Assembly (NCBI RefSeq): GCF_051401765.1
Contig: NW_027480532.1
Coordinates: 496,001-560,000, forward strand
Direction of reading: 5' to 3'
Source: Calliopsis andreniformis
Lineage: Eukaryota > Arthropoda > Insecta > Hymenoptera > Andrenidae
Length of the DNA stretch: 64,000 nucleotides
The notes beneath the pieces are model-generated. The model made no database searches. It was not told the origin of the DNA and saw only the letters and a program-made list of their open reading frames with translations. Positions 12,877 through 26,100 of this stretch are shown here, piece after piece; position 1 is the stretch's first letter; every line of letters starts with the position of its first letter. The position numbers and the translations under genes are program-made.

Positions 12877-15391
12877 CCTTAATAGAATATCATCAATTCA
12901 CAGTTTTCAATACCCAATACTCAATCTGCAATCTTCAAATCTCTATTCACAAACATCAATTCTCATCACTCAACCCTCAACACTCAGTCCGCAATCCTCA
13001 ACCTTCAACCCTCAATCCTCAATACTCAATCCTCAATCCTCAATCGTCAATACTTAATACTCAATCTTCAATCCTCAATCCTCAATCCTCGATCCTCAAT
13101 CCTCAATCCTCAATCTTCAATCGTCAATACTCAATCTTCAATCATCAATCCTCAATCCGCAACCCTCAATGCTCAATCCTCAATCCTCAATCCTCAAACC
13201 TCAATCTTCAATCCTCAATACTCAATCTGCAATCCTCAATCCTCAATCCTCAATCCTCAATCCTCAATCGTCGATCCTCAATCCCCAATTCTCAATCTTC
13301 AATCCTCAACCCTCAATCGCCAATCCTCAATCCTCAATCCTCAATCTTCAATCCTCAATACTCAATCTTCAATCCTCAGTTCTCAATACTCAATAGAATA
13401 TCCTGAATTCTCAGGATTCAATACTCAAACCTCAACACGCAACCCCGAATCCTCAATCCTCAATCCTCAATCTTCAATCCTCAATACTCAATCTTCAATC
13501 CTCCATCCACAATCCTCAGTCCTCAATCCTCAATCCTCAATCGTCAGGCTTCAATCCTCAATACTCAATCTTCAATCCTCAATCCTCAATCGTCATTCGT
13601 CAATCCTCATTCTTCAATCCTCAATACCCAATCCTCAATCTTCAATCTTCAACCCTCAATCCTCAACTCTCAATCCTCAACCCTCAATCCTCAGACCTCA
13701 AACCTCAACCCTCAACCCTCAGCCCTCATCCTCAATCCTCAATCCTCAATCTTCAATCCTCAATCCTCAATCCTCAATTCTCAATCCTCAATCCTCAATC
13801 CTCAGACCTCAAACATCAATACTCAACCCTCTGTCCTCGTCCTCAATCCACAACCATCAATCCTCAATCCTCAATCTTCAATCATCGATATTCAATCTTC
13901 AGTCCTCAATCCTCAATCCTCAATCCTCAATCCTCAATCCTCAATGTTCAATCCGCAATACCCAATCCTCGATCTTCAATCCTCAATCCACAAGCCACAA
14001 TCCTCAATCCTCATTCTTCAATCCTCAACACCCAATCCTCAATGCTCAATCTGCAACCCTCAATACTCAGTCCTCAATCCTCAATCCTCATTCTTCAATC
14101 CTCAATACCCAATACTCAATCTTCAATCCTCAATCCACAATCCTCAATCCTCAATCCTCATTCTTCAATCCTCAACACCCAATCCTCAATCTTCAATCCT
14201 CAATTCTCAATTCGCAGACCTCAATCCTCAATCTTCAATCCTCAATACTCAATCTTCAATCCTCAATCCTCAATCCTCAATCCTCAATCCTCATTCTTCA
14301 ATCCTCAACACCCAATCCACAATCTTCAATCGTCAATCCACAATCCTCAATTCTCAATCCTCAATCCTCAATCCTCAGACCTCAAACATCAATACTCAAC
14401 CCTCAGTCCTCGTCCTCAATCCACAACACTCAATCCTCGATCCTCAATCTTCAATCATCAATATTCAATCTTCAATCCTCAATCCTCAATCCTCAATACT
14501 CAATCCTCAATCCTCAATACTCAATCCTCAATACTCAACCATCAACCCTCAGTTCTCAATACTCAATAGAATATCCTGAATTCTCAGTATTCAATACTCA
14601 AACCTCAACACTCAACCCTCAATCCTCAATCCTCTATCCTCAATCCTCAATCGTCAATTCTCAATACTCAATCTTCAATCCTCCATTCTCAATCCTCAAT
14701 CCTCAATCCTCAATCCTCAATCCTCAATCCTCCATCCTCAATCGTCAGGCTTCAATCCTGAATACCCAATCCTCAGTCTTCAATCTTCAATCCTCAGTCC
14801 TCAATTCTCAATCCTCAATCCTCAGTCCTCAGACCTCAAACCTCAATCCGCAACCCTCAGCCCTCATCCTCATTCCTCAATCCTCAATCGTCAATCCTCA
14901 ATCCTCAATCCCCAACCCTCAATCCTCAATGTTCAATCCTCAATACCGAACACTCAGTCTTCCATCCTCAATCCTCAATCCTCAATCTTCAATCCTCAAT
15001 ACTCAATCTTCAATCCTCCGTCCTCAATCCTCAACCCTCAATCCTCAATCCTCAATCGTCAGGCTTCAATCCTCAATACTCAATCTTCAATCCTCAATCC
15101 TGAATCCTCATTCCTCAATCCACATTCTACAATCCTGAATACCCAATCCTCAATCTTCAATCCTCAATCCTCAATCCTCAATTCTCATTCCTCAATCCTC
15201 AGTCCTAAGTCCTCAAATCTCAATCCTCAACCCGCAGCCCTCATCCTCAATCCTCAATCCTCAATCTTCAACCCTCAATCCTCAATCCTGAAGCGTCAAC
15301 CCTCAATCCTCAATCCTCAGTCCTCAAACCTCAATTCTGAATCCTCAATCTTCAGACCTCAGACCTCATCAATCAGATGTCAATCCTGAAT
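12877..15391. repeat. 2,515-bp HOR unit, last of the run, with replaced 3' part
   Basis: The landmarks keep exact 2,515-bp spacing from the previous unit (13169, 13944, 14929, and L at 15392). From about 15100 the sequence changes to a module with GAATCCTCATTCC and CATTCTACAATCC that is otherwise seen in the 3.9-kb family (for example near 34650 and 51345). The unit is therefore a hybrid of the two HOR families although the L spacing is unchanged. N-block GAATTC sites are at 13405 and 14578. Its copy is at 28572-31086. Confidence 0.8.
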
Positions 15392-16225
15392 CCTTAATAG
15401 AATATCATCAATTCACAGTTTCCAATACCCAATACTCAATCTGCAATCTTCAAATCTCTATTCACAAACATCAATACTCATCACTCAACCCTCAACACTC
15501 AGTCCGCAATCCTCAACCTTCAACCCTCAATCCTCAATACTCAATCCTCAATCCTCAATCGTCAATACTCAATACTCAATCTTCAATCCTCAATCCTCAA
15601 TCCTCAATCCTCAATCCTCAATCCTCGATCTTCAATCGTCAATACTCAACCTTCAATCCTCAATCCTCAATCCTCAAACCTCAATCTTCAATCCTCAATA
15701 CTCAATCTGCAATCCTCAATCCTCAATCCTCAATCCTCAATCCTCAGTCGTCGATCCTCAATCCCCAATCCTCAATCTTCAATCCTCAATCCTCATTCCC
15801 CAATCCTCAATCCTCAATCCTCAATCTTCAATCGTCAATACTCAATCTTCAATCCTCAATTCTCAATACTCAATAGAATATCCTGAATTCTCAGGATTCA
15901 ATACTCAAACCTCAACACGCAACCCTGAATCCTCAATCCTCAATCCACAATCCTCAATCTTCAATCCTCAATACTCAATCTTCAATCCTCCATCCTCAAT
16001 CCTCAGACCTCAAACGTCAATCCGCAACCCTCAGCCCGCATCCTCATTCCTCAATCCTCAATCGTCTATCCTCAGTCCTCAATCCTCAACCCTCAATCCT
16101 CAATGTTCAATCCTCAATACCCTACCCTCAGTCTTCAATCCTCAATCCTCAATCCTCAATCTTCAATCCAAAATCCTCAGTCCTCAAACCTCAATTCTGA
16201 ACTCTCAATCCTGAATCCTCAATCT

Positions 16226-16389
16226 TCAGCACTCAGTCCGCAACAATCAGTTGTCATTCCTCAATCCTCAGTAGAATATCCTCAATTCACAGCTTTCAAT
16301 ACTCAATACTCAATCTGCAATCCTCCAACCTGTATCCACAAACATCAATTTTCACCACTCAACCCTCAGCACTCATTCCTCAATGTTCA
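16226..16389. repeat. Landmark M: diverged heptamer block
   Basis: This is a representative of a block of about 160 bp in 7-bp register with AGTTGTCATTCC, AGTAGAATATCC, ACAGCTTTC, CCAACCTGTATCC and AATTTTCACCAC. AGTAG occurs at 16270, 31965, 35849, 41849, 48652, 52543, 57049, 61020 and 62131. The last three copies read GTTGACATT in place of GTTGTCATT. The block shares its central layout with L and N (AATATC, then CAATTC or GAATTC, then CAG). Confidence 0.85.
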
Positions 16390-17188
16390 ATCCTCAATCC
16401 TCAACTCTCAATCTTCGATCCTCAATACTGAATCTTCAATCCTCAACTCTCAATCCTCAATCCTCAATCCTCAACCCTTATTCTTCAATCCTCAGTACCC
16501 AATACTCAATCTTCAATCCTCAATCCTCAATCCTCAATTCTCAATCCTCAATCCTCAATCCTCAATCCTCAGACCTCAAACATCAATATTCAGCCCTCAG
16601 TCCTCGTCCTCAATCCACAAACCTCAATCCTCAATCCTCAACCTTCAATCCTCAATACTCAGTCTTCAATCCACAATCCTCAATACTCAATCCTCAATCT
16701 TCAATCCTCAATACCCAATCCTCAATGCTCAATCGTCAAACTTCAATCCTCAGTTCGCAATCCTCAATCCTCAATCCTCTGACCTCAGGCATCAATATTC
16801 AAGCCTCAGTCCTCGTCCTCAATCCACAACCCTCAATCCTCAATCCCCAATCTTCATTCATCAATATTCAACCTTCTATCCTCAATCCTCAACCCTCAAT
16901 CTTCAATCCTCAATTCTCAATACTCAATCTGCAACACTCAATCCTCAATCCTCAACACTCAATCCTCATTCTTCAATCCTGAACACCCAATCCTCAATTT
17001 TCAATCCTCAATCCTCAATCTTCAGTCCTCAATACTCAACTATCAGTCCTCAATTCTCAATACTCAATCCTCAAGCCTCAATTTTCAATCCTCAATACTC
17101 AATCTTCAATCCTCAATCCTCAATCCTCATTCTTCAACCCTCAATACCCAATCCTCAATCTTCAATCCTCAATCCTCAATCCTCAATT

Positions 17189-20100
17189 CTCAATCCTCAA
17201 TTCTCAATCCTCAATCCTCAATCCTCAGACCTCAAACATCAATACTCAACCCTCAGTCCTCGTCCTCAATCCACAACACTCAATCCTCGATCCTCAATCT
17301 TCAATCATCAATATTCAATCTTCAATCCTCAATCCTCAATCCTCAATACTCAATCCTCAATCCTCAATACTCAATCCTCAATACTCAACCATCAACCCTC
17401 AGTTCTCAATACTCAATAGAATATCCTGAATTCTCAGTATTCAATACTCAAACCTCAACACTCAACCCTCAATCCTCAATCCTCAATCCTCAATCCTCAA
17501 TCGTCAATTCTCAATACTCAATCTTCAATCCTCTATTCTCAATCCTCAATCCTCAATCCTCAATCCTCAATCATCATTCTTCAATCCTCAATACCCAATC
17601 CTCAATCTTCAATCCTCAATCCTCAATCCTCAATTCTCAATCCTCAATCCTCTGTCCTCAGTCCTCTAACCTCAACCCTCAACCCTCAGCCCTCATCCTC
17701 AATCCTCAATACTCAATCGTCAATCCTCAATCTTCAATCCTCAATACTCAATCTTCAATAATCAATCCTCAATTCTCAATCCTCAATACTCAGTCCTCAA
17801 TCCTCAACCTTCAATCATCAATACTCAGTCTTCAATCCTCAATCCTCAATCCTCAATCCTCAATCCTCATTCTTCAATCCTCAATACACAATCCGCAATA
17901 TTCAATCCTCAATCCTCAACCCTCAATCCTCAATCCTCAGATCTCAAACATCAATACTCAACCCTCAGTCCTCGTCCTCAATCCACAACAATCAATCCTC
18001 AATCCTCATTCTTCAATCATGAATATTCAATCTTCAGTCCTCAATCCTCAATCCTCAATCCTCAATCCTCAATCCTCAATGTTCAATCCGCAATACCCAA
18101 TCTTCAATCATCAATCCTCAATCCTCAATCCTCAATCCTCAATCCTCAATCCTCAATACTCAATCCTCAATCCTCAGTCCTCAAACCTCAAACCTCAATC
18201 TTCAATCCTCAATGCTCAATCTTCAATCCTCCGTCCTCAACCCTCAACCTTCAAACATCAATCCTCAATCGTCAGGCTTCAATCCTCAATACCCAATCTT
18301 CAATCCTCAATCTTCAATCCTCATTCCTCAATCCTCATTCTTCAATCCTCAATACCCAATCCTCATTCTTCAATCCTCAATCCTCAATCCTCAATTCCCA
18401 ATCCTCAGTCCTCAGTCCTAAGTCCTCAAATCTCAATCCTCAACCCTCAGCCCTCATCCTCAATACTCAATCCTCAATCTTCAACCCTCAATCCTCAATC
18501 GTGAAGCATCAACCCTCAATCCTCAATCCTCCATCCTCAAACCTCAGTCCTCAATCCTCAATCGTCATTCGTCAATCCTCATTCTTCAATCATCAATACC
18601 CAATCCTCAATCTTCAATCTTCAACCCTCAATCCTCAACTCTCAATCCTCAACCCTCAATCCTCAATCCTCAGACCTCAAACATCAATACTCAACCCTCA
18701 GTCCTCGTCCTCAATCCACAACCATCAATCCTCAATCCTCAATCTTCAATCATCGATGTTCAATCTTCAGTCCTCAATCCTCAATCCTCAATCCTCAATC
18801 CTCAATCCTCAATGTTCTATCCGCAATACCCAATCCTCAATCTTCAATCCTCAATCCACAATCCTCAATCCTCAATCCTCATTCTTCAATCCTCAACACC
18901 CAATCCTCAATCTTCAATCCTCAATCCTCAATTCTCAGACCTCAACCCTCAATCTTCAATCCTCAATACTCAATCGGCAACCCTCAATCCTCAGTCCTCA
19001 ATCCTCAATCCTCATTCTTCAATCCTCAATACCCAATCCTCAATCTTCAATCCTCAATTCACAATCCTCAATCCTCAACCCTCATTCTTCAATCCTCAAC
19101 ACCAAATCCTCAATATGCAATCCTCAATTCTCAATTCTCAGACCTCAATCCTCAATCTTCAATCCTCAATACTCAATCCTCAATCCTCAATCCTCAGACC
19201 TCAAACATCAATACTCAACCCTCAGTCCTCGTCCTCAATCCACAACACTCAATCCTCGATCCTCAATCTTCAATCATCAATATTCAATCTTCAATCCTCA
19301 ATCCTCAATCCTCAATACTCAATCCTCAATCCTCAATGCTCAATCCTCAATACTCAACCATCAACCCTCAGTTCTCAATACTCAATAGAATATCCTGAAT
19401 TCTCAGTATTCAATACTCAAACCTAAACACTCAACCCTCAATCCTCAGTCCTCAATCCTCAATCCTCAATCGTCAATCCTCAACACTCAATCTTCAACTC
19501 TCCATTCTCAATCCGCAATTCTCGATCCTCTATCCTCAATCCTCCATCCTCAATCGTCAGGCTTCAATCCTGAATACCCAATCCTCAGTCTTCAATCTTC
19601 AATCCTCAGTCCTCAATTCTCAATCCTCAATACTCAGTCCTCAGACCTCAAACCTCAATCCGCAACCCTCAGCCCTCATCCTCATTCCTCAATCCTCAAT
19701 CGTCAATCCTCAATCCTCAATCCTCAACCCTCAATCCTCAATGTTCAATCCTCAAAACCCAACCCTCAGTCTTCAATCCTCAATCCTCAATCCTCAATCT
19801 TCAATCCTCAATACTCAATCTTCAATCCTCCGTCCCCAATCCTCAACCCTCAACCCTCAATTCTCAATCCGCAATCCTCAGGCTTCAATCCTCAGTACTC
19901 AATCTTCAATCCTCAATCCTCAATCCTCATTCCTCAATCCACATTCTTCAATCCTCAATACCCAATCCTCAATCTTCAATCCTCAATCCTCAATCCTCAA
20001 TTCTCAATCCTCAATCCTCTGTCCTAAGTCCTCAAATCTCAATCCTCAACCCTCAGCCCTCATCCTCAATCCTCAATCCTCAATCTTCAACCCTCAATCC

Positions 20101-23100
20101 TCAATCCTGAAGCATCAACCCTCAATCCTCAATCCTCAGTCCTCAAACCTCAATTCTGAATCCTCAATCTTCAGACCTCAGACCTCAAGAATCAGATGTC
20201 AATCCTGAATCCTTAATAGGATATCATCAATTCACAGTTTTCAATACCCAATACTCAATCTGCAGTCTTCAAATCTCTATTCACAAACATCAATTCTCAT
20301 CACTCAACCCTCAACACTCAGTCCGCAATCCTCAACCTTCAACCCTCAATCCTCAATACTCAATCCTCAATCCTCAATCGTCAATACTTAATACTCAATC
20401 TTCAATCCTCAATCCTCAATCCTCGATCCTCAATCCTCAATCCTCAATCTTCAATCGTCAATACTCAATCTTCAATCATCAATCCTCAATCCGCAACCCT
20501 CAATGCTCAATCCTCAATCCTCAATCCTCAAACCTCAATCTTCAATCCTCAATACTCAATCTGCAATCCTCAATCCTCAATCCTCAATCCTCAATCCTCA
20601 ATCGTCGATCCTCAATCCCCAATTCTCAATCTTCAATCCTCAACCCTCAATCGCCAATCCTCAATCCTCAATCCTCAATCTTCAATCCTCAATACTCAAT
20701 CTTCAATCCTCAGTTCTCAATACTCAATAGAATATCCTGAATTCTCAGGATTCAATACTCAAACCTCAACACGCAACCCCGAATCCTCAATCCTCAATCC
20801 TCAATCTTCAATCCTCAATACTCAATCTTCAATCCTCCATCCACAATCCTCAGTCCTCAATCCTCAATCCTCAATCGTCAGGCTTCAATCCTCAATACTC
20901 AATCTTCAATCCTCAATCCTCAATCGTCATTCGTCAATCCTCATTCTTCAATCCTCAATACCCAATCCTCAATCTTCAATCTTCAACCCTCAATCCTCAA
21001 CTCTCAATCCTGAACCCTCAATCCTCAGACCTCAAACCTCAACCCTCAACCCTCAGCCCTCATCCTCAATCCTCAATCCTCAATCTTCAATCCTCAATCC
21101 TCAATCCTCAATTATCAATCCTCAATCCTCAATCCTCAGACCTCAAACATCAATACTCAACCCTCAGTCCTCGTCCTCAATCCACAACCATCAATCCTCA
21201 ATCCTCAATCTTCAATCATCGATATTCAATCTTCAGTCCTCAATCCTCAATCCTCAATCCTCAATCCTCAATCCTCAATGTTCAATCCGCAATACCCAAT
21301 CCTCGATCTTCAATCCTCAATCCACAATCCTCAATCCTCAATCCTCATTCTTCAATCCTCAACACCCAATCCTCAATACTCAATCTGCAACCCTCAATAC
21401 TCAGTCCTCAATCCTCAATCCTCATTCTTCAATCCTCAATACCCAATCCTCAATCTTCAATCCTCAATCCACAATCCTCAATCCTCAATCCTCATTCTTC
21501 AATCCTCAACACCCAATCCTCAATCTTCAATCCTCAATTCTCAATTCGCAGACCTCAATCCTCAATCTTCAATCCTCAATACTCAATCTTCAATCCTCAA
21601 TCCTCAATCCTCAATCCTCAATCCTCATTCTTCAATCCTCAACACCCAATCCACAATCTTCAATCGTCAATCCTCAATCCTCAATTCTCAATCCTCAATC
21701 CTCAATCCTCAGACCTCAAACATCAATACTCAACCCTCAGTCCTCGTCCTCAATCCACAACACTCAATCCTCGATCCTCAATCTTCAATCATCAATATTC
21801 AATCTTCAATCCTCAATCCTCAATCCTCAATACTCAATCCTCAATCCTCAATACTCAATCCTCAATACTCAACCATCAACCCTCAGTTCTCAATACTCAA
21901 TAGAATATCCTGAATTCTCAGTATTCAATACTCAAACCTCAACACTCAAGCCTCAATCCTAAATCCTCAATCCTCAATCCTCAATCGTCAATTCTCAATA
22001 CTCAATCTTCAATCCTCCATTCTCAATCCTCAATCCTCAATCCTCAATCCTCAATCCTCAATCCTCCATCCTCAATCGTCAGGCTTCAATCCTGAATACC
22101 CAATCCTCAGTCTTCAATCTTCAATCCTCAGTCCTCAATTCTCAATCCTCAATCCTCAGTCCTCAGACCTCAAACCTCAATCCGCAACCCTCAGGCCTCA
22201 TCCTCATTCCTCAATCCTCAATCGTCAATCCTCAATCCTCAATCCCCAACCCTCAATCCTCAATGTTCAATCCTCAATACCGAACACTCAGTCTTCCATC
22301 CTCAATCCTCAATCCTCAATCTTCAATCCTCAATACTCAATCTTCAATCCTCCGTCCTCAATCCTCAACCCTCAATCCTCAATCCTCAATCGTCAGGCTT
22401 CAATCCTCAATACTCAATCTTCAATCCTCAATCCTCAATCGTCATTCGTCAATCCTCATTCTTCAATACTCAATACCCAATCCTCAATCTTCAATCTTCA
22501 ACCCTCAATCCTCAACTCTCAATCCTCAACCCTCAATCCTCAGACCTCAAACCTCAACCCTCAACCCTCAGCCCTCATCCTCAATCCTCAATCCTCAGAC
22601 CTCAAACATCAATACTCAACCCTCAGTCCTCGTCCTCAATCCACAACACTCAATCCTCGATCCTCAATCTTCAATCATCAATATTCAATCTTCAATCCTC
22701 AATCCTCAATCCTCAATACTCAATCCTCAATCCTCAATGCTCAATCCTCAATACTCAACCATCAACCCTCAGTTCTCAATACTCAATAGAATATCCTGAA
22801 TTCTCAGTATTCAATACTCAAACCTAAACACTCAACCCTCAATCCTCAGTCCTCAATCCTCAATCCTCAATCGTCAATCCTCAACACTCAATCTTCAACT
22901 CTCCATTCTCAATCCGCAATTCTCGATCCTCTATCCTCAATCCTCAATCCTCCATCCTCAATCGTCAGGCTTCAATCCTGAATACCCAATCCTCAGTCTT
23001 CAATCTTCAATCCTCAGTCCTCAATTCTCAATCCTCAATACTCAGTCCTCAGACCTCAAACCTCAATCCGCAACCCTCAGCCCTCATCCTCATTCCTCAA

Positions 23101-26100
23101 TCCTCAATCGTCAATCCTCAATCCTCAATCCTCAACCCTCAATCCTCAATGTTCAATCCTCAAAACCCAACCCTCAGTCTTCAATCCTCAATCCTCAATC
23201 CTCAATCTTCAATCCTCAATACTCAATCTTCAATCCTCCGTCCCCAATCCTCAACCCTCAACCCTCAATTCTCAATCCGCAATCGTCAGGCTTCAATCCT
23301 CAGTACTCAATCTTCAATCCTCAATCCTCAATCCTCATTCCTCAATCCACATTCTTCAATCCTCAATACCCAATCCTCAATCTTCAATCCTCAATCCTCA
23401 ATCCTCAATTCTCAATCCTCAATCCTCTGTCCTAAGTCCTCAAATCTCAATCCTCAACCCTCAGCCCTCATCCTCAATCCTCAATCCTCAATCTTCAACC
23501 CTCAATCCTCAATCCTGAAGCATCAACCCTCAATCCTCAATCCTCAGTCCTCAAACCTCAATTCTGAATCCTCAATCTTCAGACCTCAGACCTCAAGAAT
23601 CAGATGTCAATCCTGAATCCTTAATAGGATATCATCAATTCACAGTTTTCAATACCCAATACTCAATCTGCAGTCTTCAAATCTCTATTCACAAACATCA
23701 ATTCTCATCACTCAACCCTCAACACTCAATCTTCAATCCTCAATCCTCAATCCTCGATCCTCAATCCTCAATCCTCAATCTTCAATCGTCAATACTCAAT
23801 CTTCAATCATCAATCCTCAATCCGCAACCCTCAATGCTCAATCCTCAATCCTCAATCCTCAAACCTCAATCTTCAATCCTCAATACTCAATCTGCAATCC
23901 TCAATCCTCAATCCTCAATCCTCAATCCTCAATCGTCGATCCTCAATCCCCAATTCTCAATCTTCAATCCTCAACCCTCAATCGCCAATCCTCAATCCTC
24001 AATCCTCAATCTTCAATCCTCAATACTCAATCTTCAATCCTCAGTTCTCAATACTCAATAGAATATCCTGAATTCTCAGGATTCAATACTCAAACCTCAA
24101 CACGCAACCCCGAATCCTCAATCCTCAATCCTCAATCTTCAATCCTCAATACTCAATCTTCAATCCTCCATCCACAATCCTCAGTCCTCAATCCTCAATC
24201 CTCAATCGTCAGGCTTCAATCCTCAATACTCAATCTTCAATCCTCAATCCTCAATCGTCATTCGTCAATCCTCATTCTTCAATCCTCAATACCCAATCCT
24301 CAATCTTCAATCTTCAACCCTCAATCCTCAACTCTCAATCCTGAACCCTCAATCCTCAGACCTCAAACCTCAACCCTCAACCCTCAGCCCTCATCCTCAA
24401 TCCTCAATCCTCAATCTTCAATCCTCAATCCTCAATCCTCAATTCTCAATCCTCAATCCTCAATCCTCAGACCTCAAACATCAATACTCAACCCTCAGTC
24501 CTCGTCCTCAATCCACAACCATCAATCCTCAATCCTCAATCTTCAATCATCGATATTCAATCTTCAGTCCTCAATCCTCAATCCTCAATCCTCAATCCTC
24601 AATCCTCAATGTTCAATCCGCAATACCCAATCCTCGATCTTCAATCCTCAATCCACAATCCTCAATCCTCAATCCTCATTCTTCAATCCTCAACACCCAA
24701 TCCTGAATACTCAATCTGCAACCCTCAATACTCAGTCCTCAATCCTCAATCCTCATTCTTCAATCCTCAATACCCAATCCTCAATCTTCAATCCTCAATC
24801 CACAATCCTGAATCCTCAATCCTCATTCTTCAATCCTCAACACCCAATCCTCAATCTTCAATCCTCAATTCTCAATTCGCAGACCTCAATCCTCAATCTT
24901 CAATCCTCAATACTCAATCTTCAATCCTCAATCCTCAATCCTCAATCCTCAATCCTCATTCTTCAATCCTCAACACCCAATCCACAATCTTCAATCGTCA
25001 ATCCTCAATCCTCAATTCTCAATCCTCAATCCCCAATCCTCAGACCTCAAACATCAATACTCAACCCTCAGTCGTCGTCCTCAATCCACAACACTCAATC
25101 CTCGATCCTCAATCTTCAATCATCAATATTCAATCTTCAATCCTCAATCCTCAATCCTCAATACTCAATCCTCAATCCTCAATACTCAATCCTCATTACT
25201 CAACCATCAACCCTCAGTTCTCAATACTCAATAGAATATCCTGAATTCTCAGTATTCAATACTCAAACCTCAACACTCAACCCTCAATCCTCAATCCTCA
25301 ATCCTCAATCCTCAATCGTCAATTCTCAATACTCAATCTTCAATCCTCCATTCTCAATCCTCAATCCTCAATCCTCAATCCTCAATCCTCAATCCTCCAT
25401 CCTCAATCGTCAGGCTTCAATCCTGAATACCCAATCCTCAGTCTTCAATCTTCAATCCTCAGTCCTCAATTCTCAATCCTCAATCCTCAGTCCTCAGACC
25501 TCAAACCTCAATCCGCAACCCTCAGCCCTCATCCTCATTCCTCAATCCTCAATCGTCAATCCTCAATCCTGAATCCCCAACTCTCAATCCTCAATGTTCA
25601 ATCCTCAATACCGAACACTCAGTCTTCCATCCTCAATCCTCAATCCTCAATCTTCAATCCTCAATACTCAATCTTCAATCCTCCGTCCTCAATCCTCAAC
25701 CCTCAATCCTCAATCCTCAATCGTCAGGCTTCAATCCTCAATACTCAATCTTCAATCCTCAATCCTCAATCGTCATTCGTCAATCCTCATTCTTCAATAC
25801 TCAATACCCAATCCTCAATCTTCAATCTTCAACCCTCAATCCTCAACTCTCAATCCTCAACCCTCAATCCTCAGACCTCAAACCTCAACCCTCAACCCTC
25901 AGCCCTCATCCTCAATCCTCAATCCTCAATCTTCAATCCTCAATCCTCAATCCTGAAGCATCAACCCTCAATCCTCAATCCTCAGTCCTCAAACCTCAAT
26001 TCTGAATCCTCAATCTTCAGACCTCAGACCTCAAGACTCAGATGTCAATCCTGAATCCTTAATAGAATATCATCAATTCACAGTTTTCAATACCCAATAC

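Larger units (their letters stand above)
1494..17188. repeat. 15,695-bp tandem segmental duplication, first copy
   Basis: This block is repeated head to tail immediately downstream. Every landmark I checked (for example at 2517, 4808, 6568, 9899, 12414, 14929 and 16383) recurs exactly 15,695 bp later, so there is no net insertion or deletion. Sequence identity with the second copy starts at 1494; position 1493 is C while its counterpart 17188 is T. Substitutions I could find between the copies are at 8394 (T against C at 24089), 8453 (T/A), 10449 (C/G), 11519 (A/T) and 11784 (C/T). The length is 1 modulo 7, which fits the inclusion of 6-bp units. The block contains the 3.4-kb repeats, the 2,515-bp units and the start of the M-type family. 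Confidence 0.93.
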
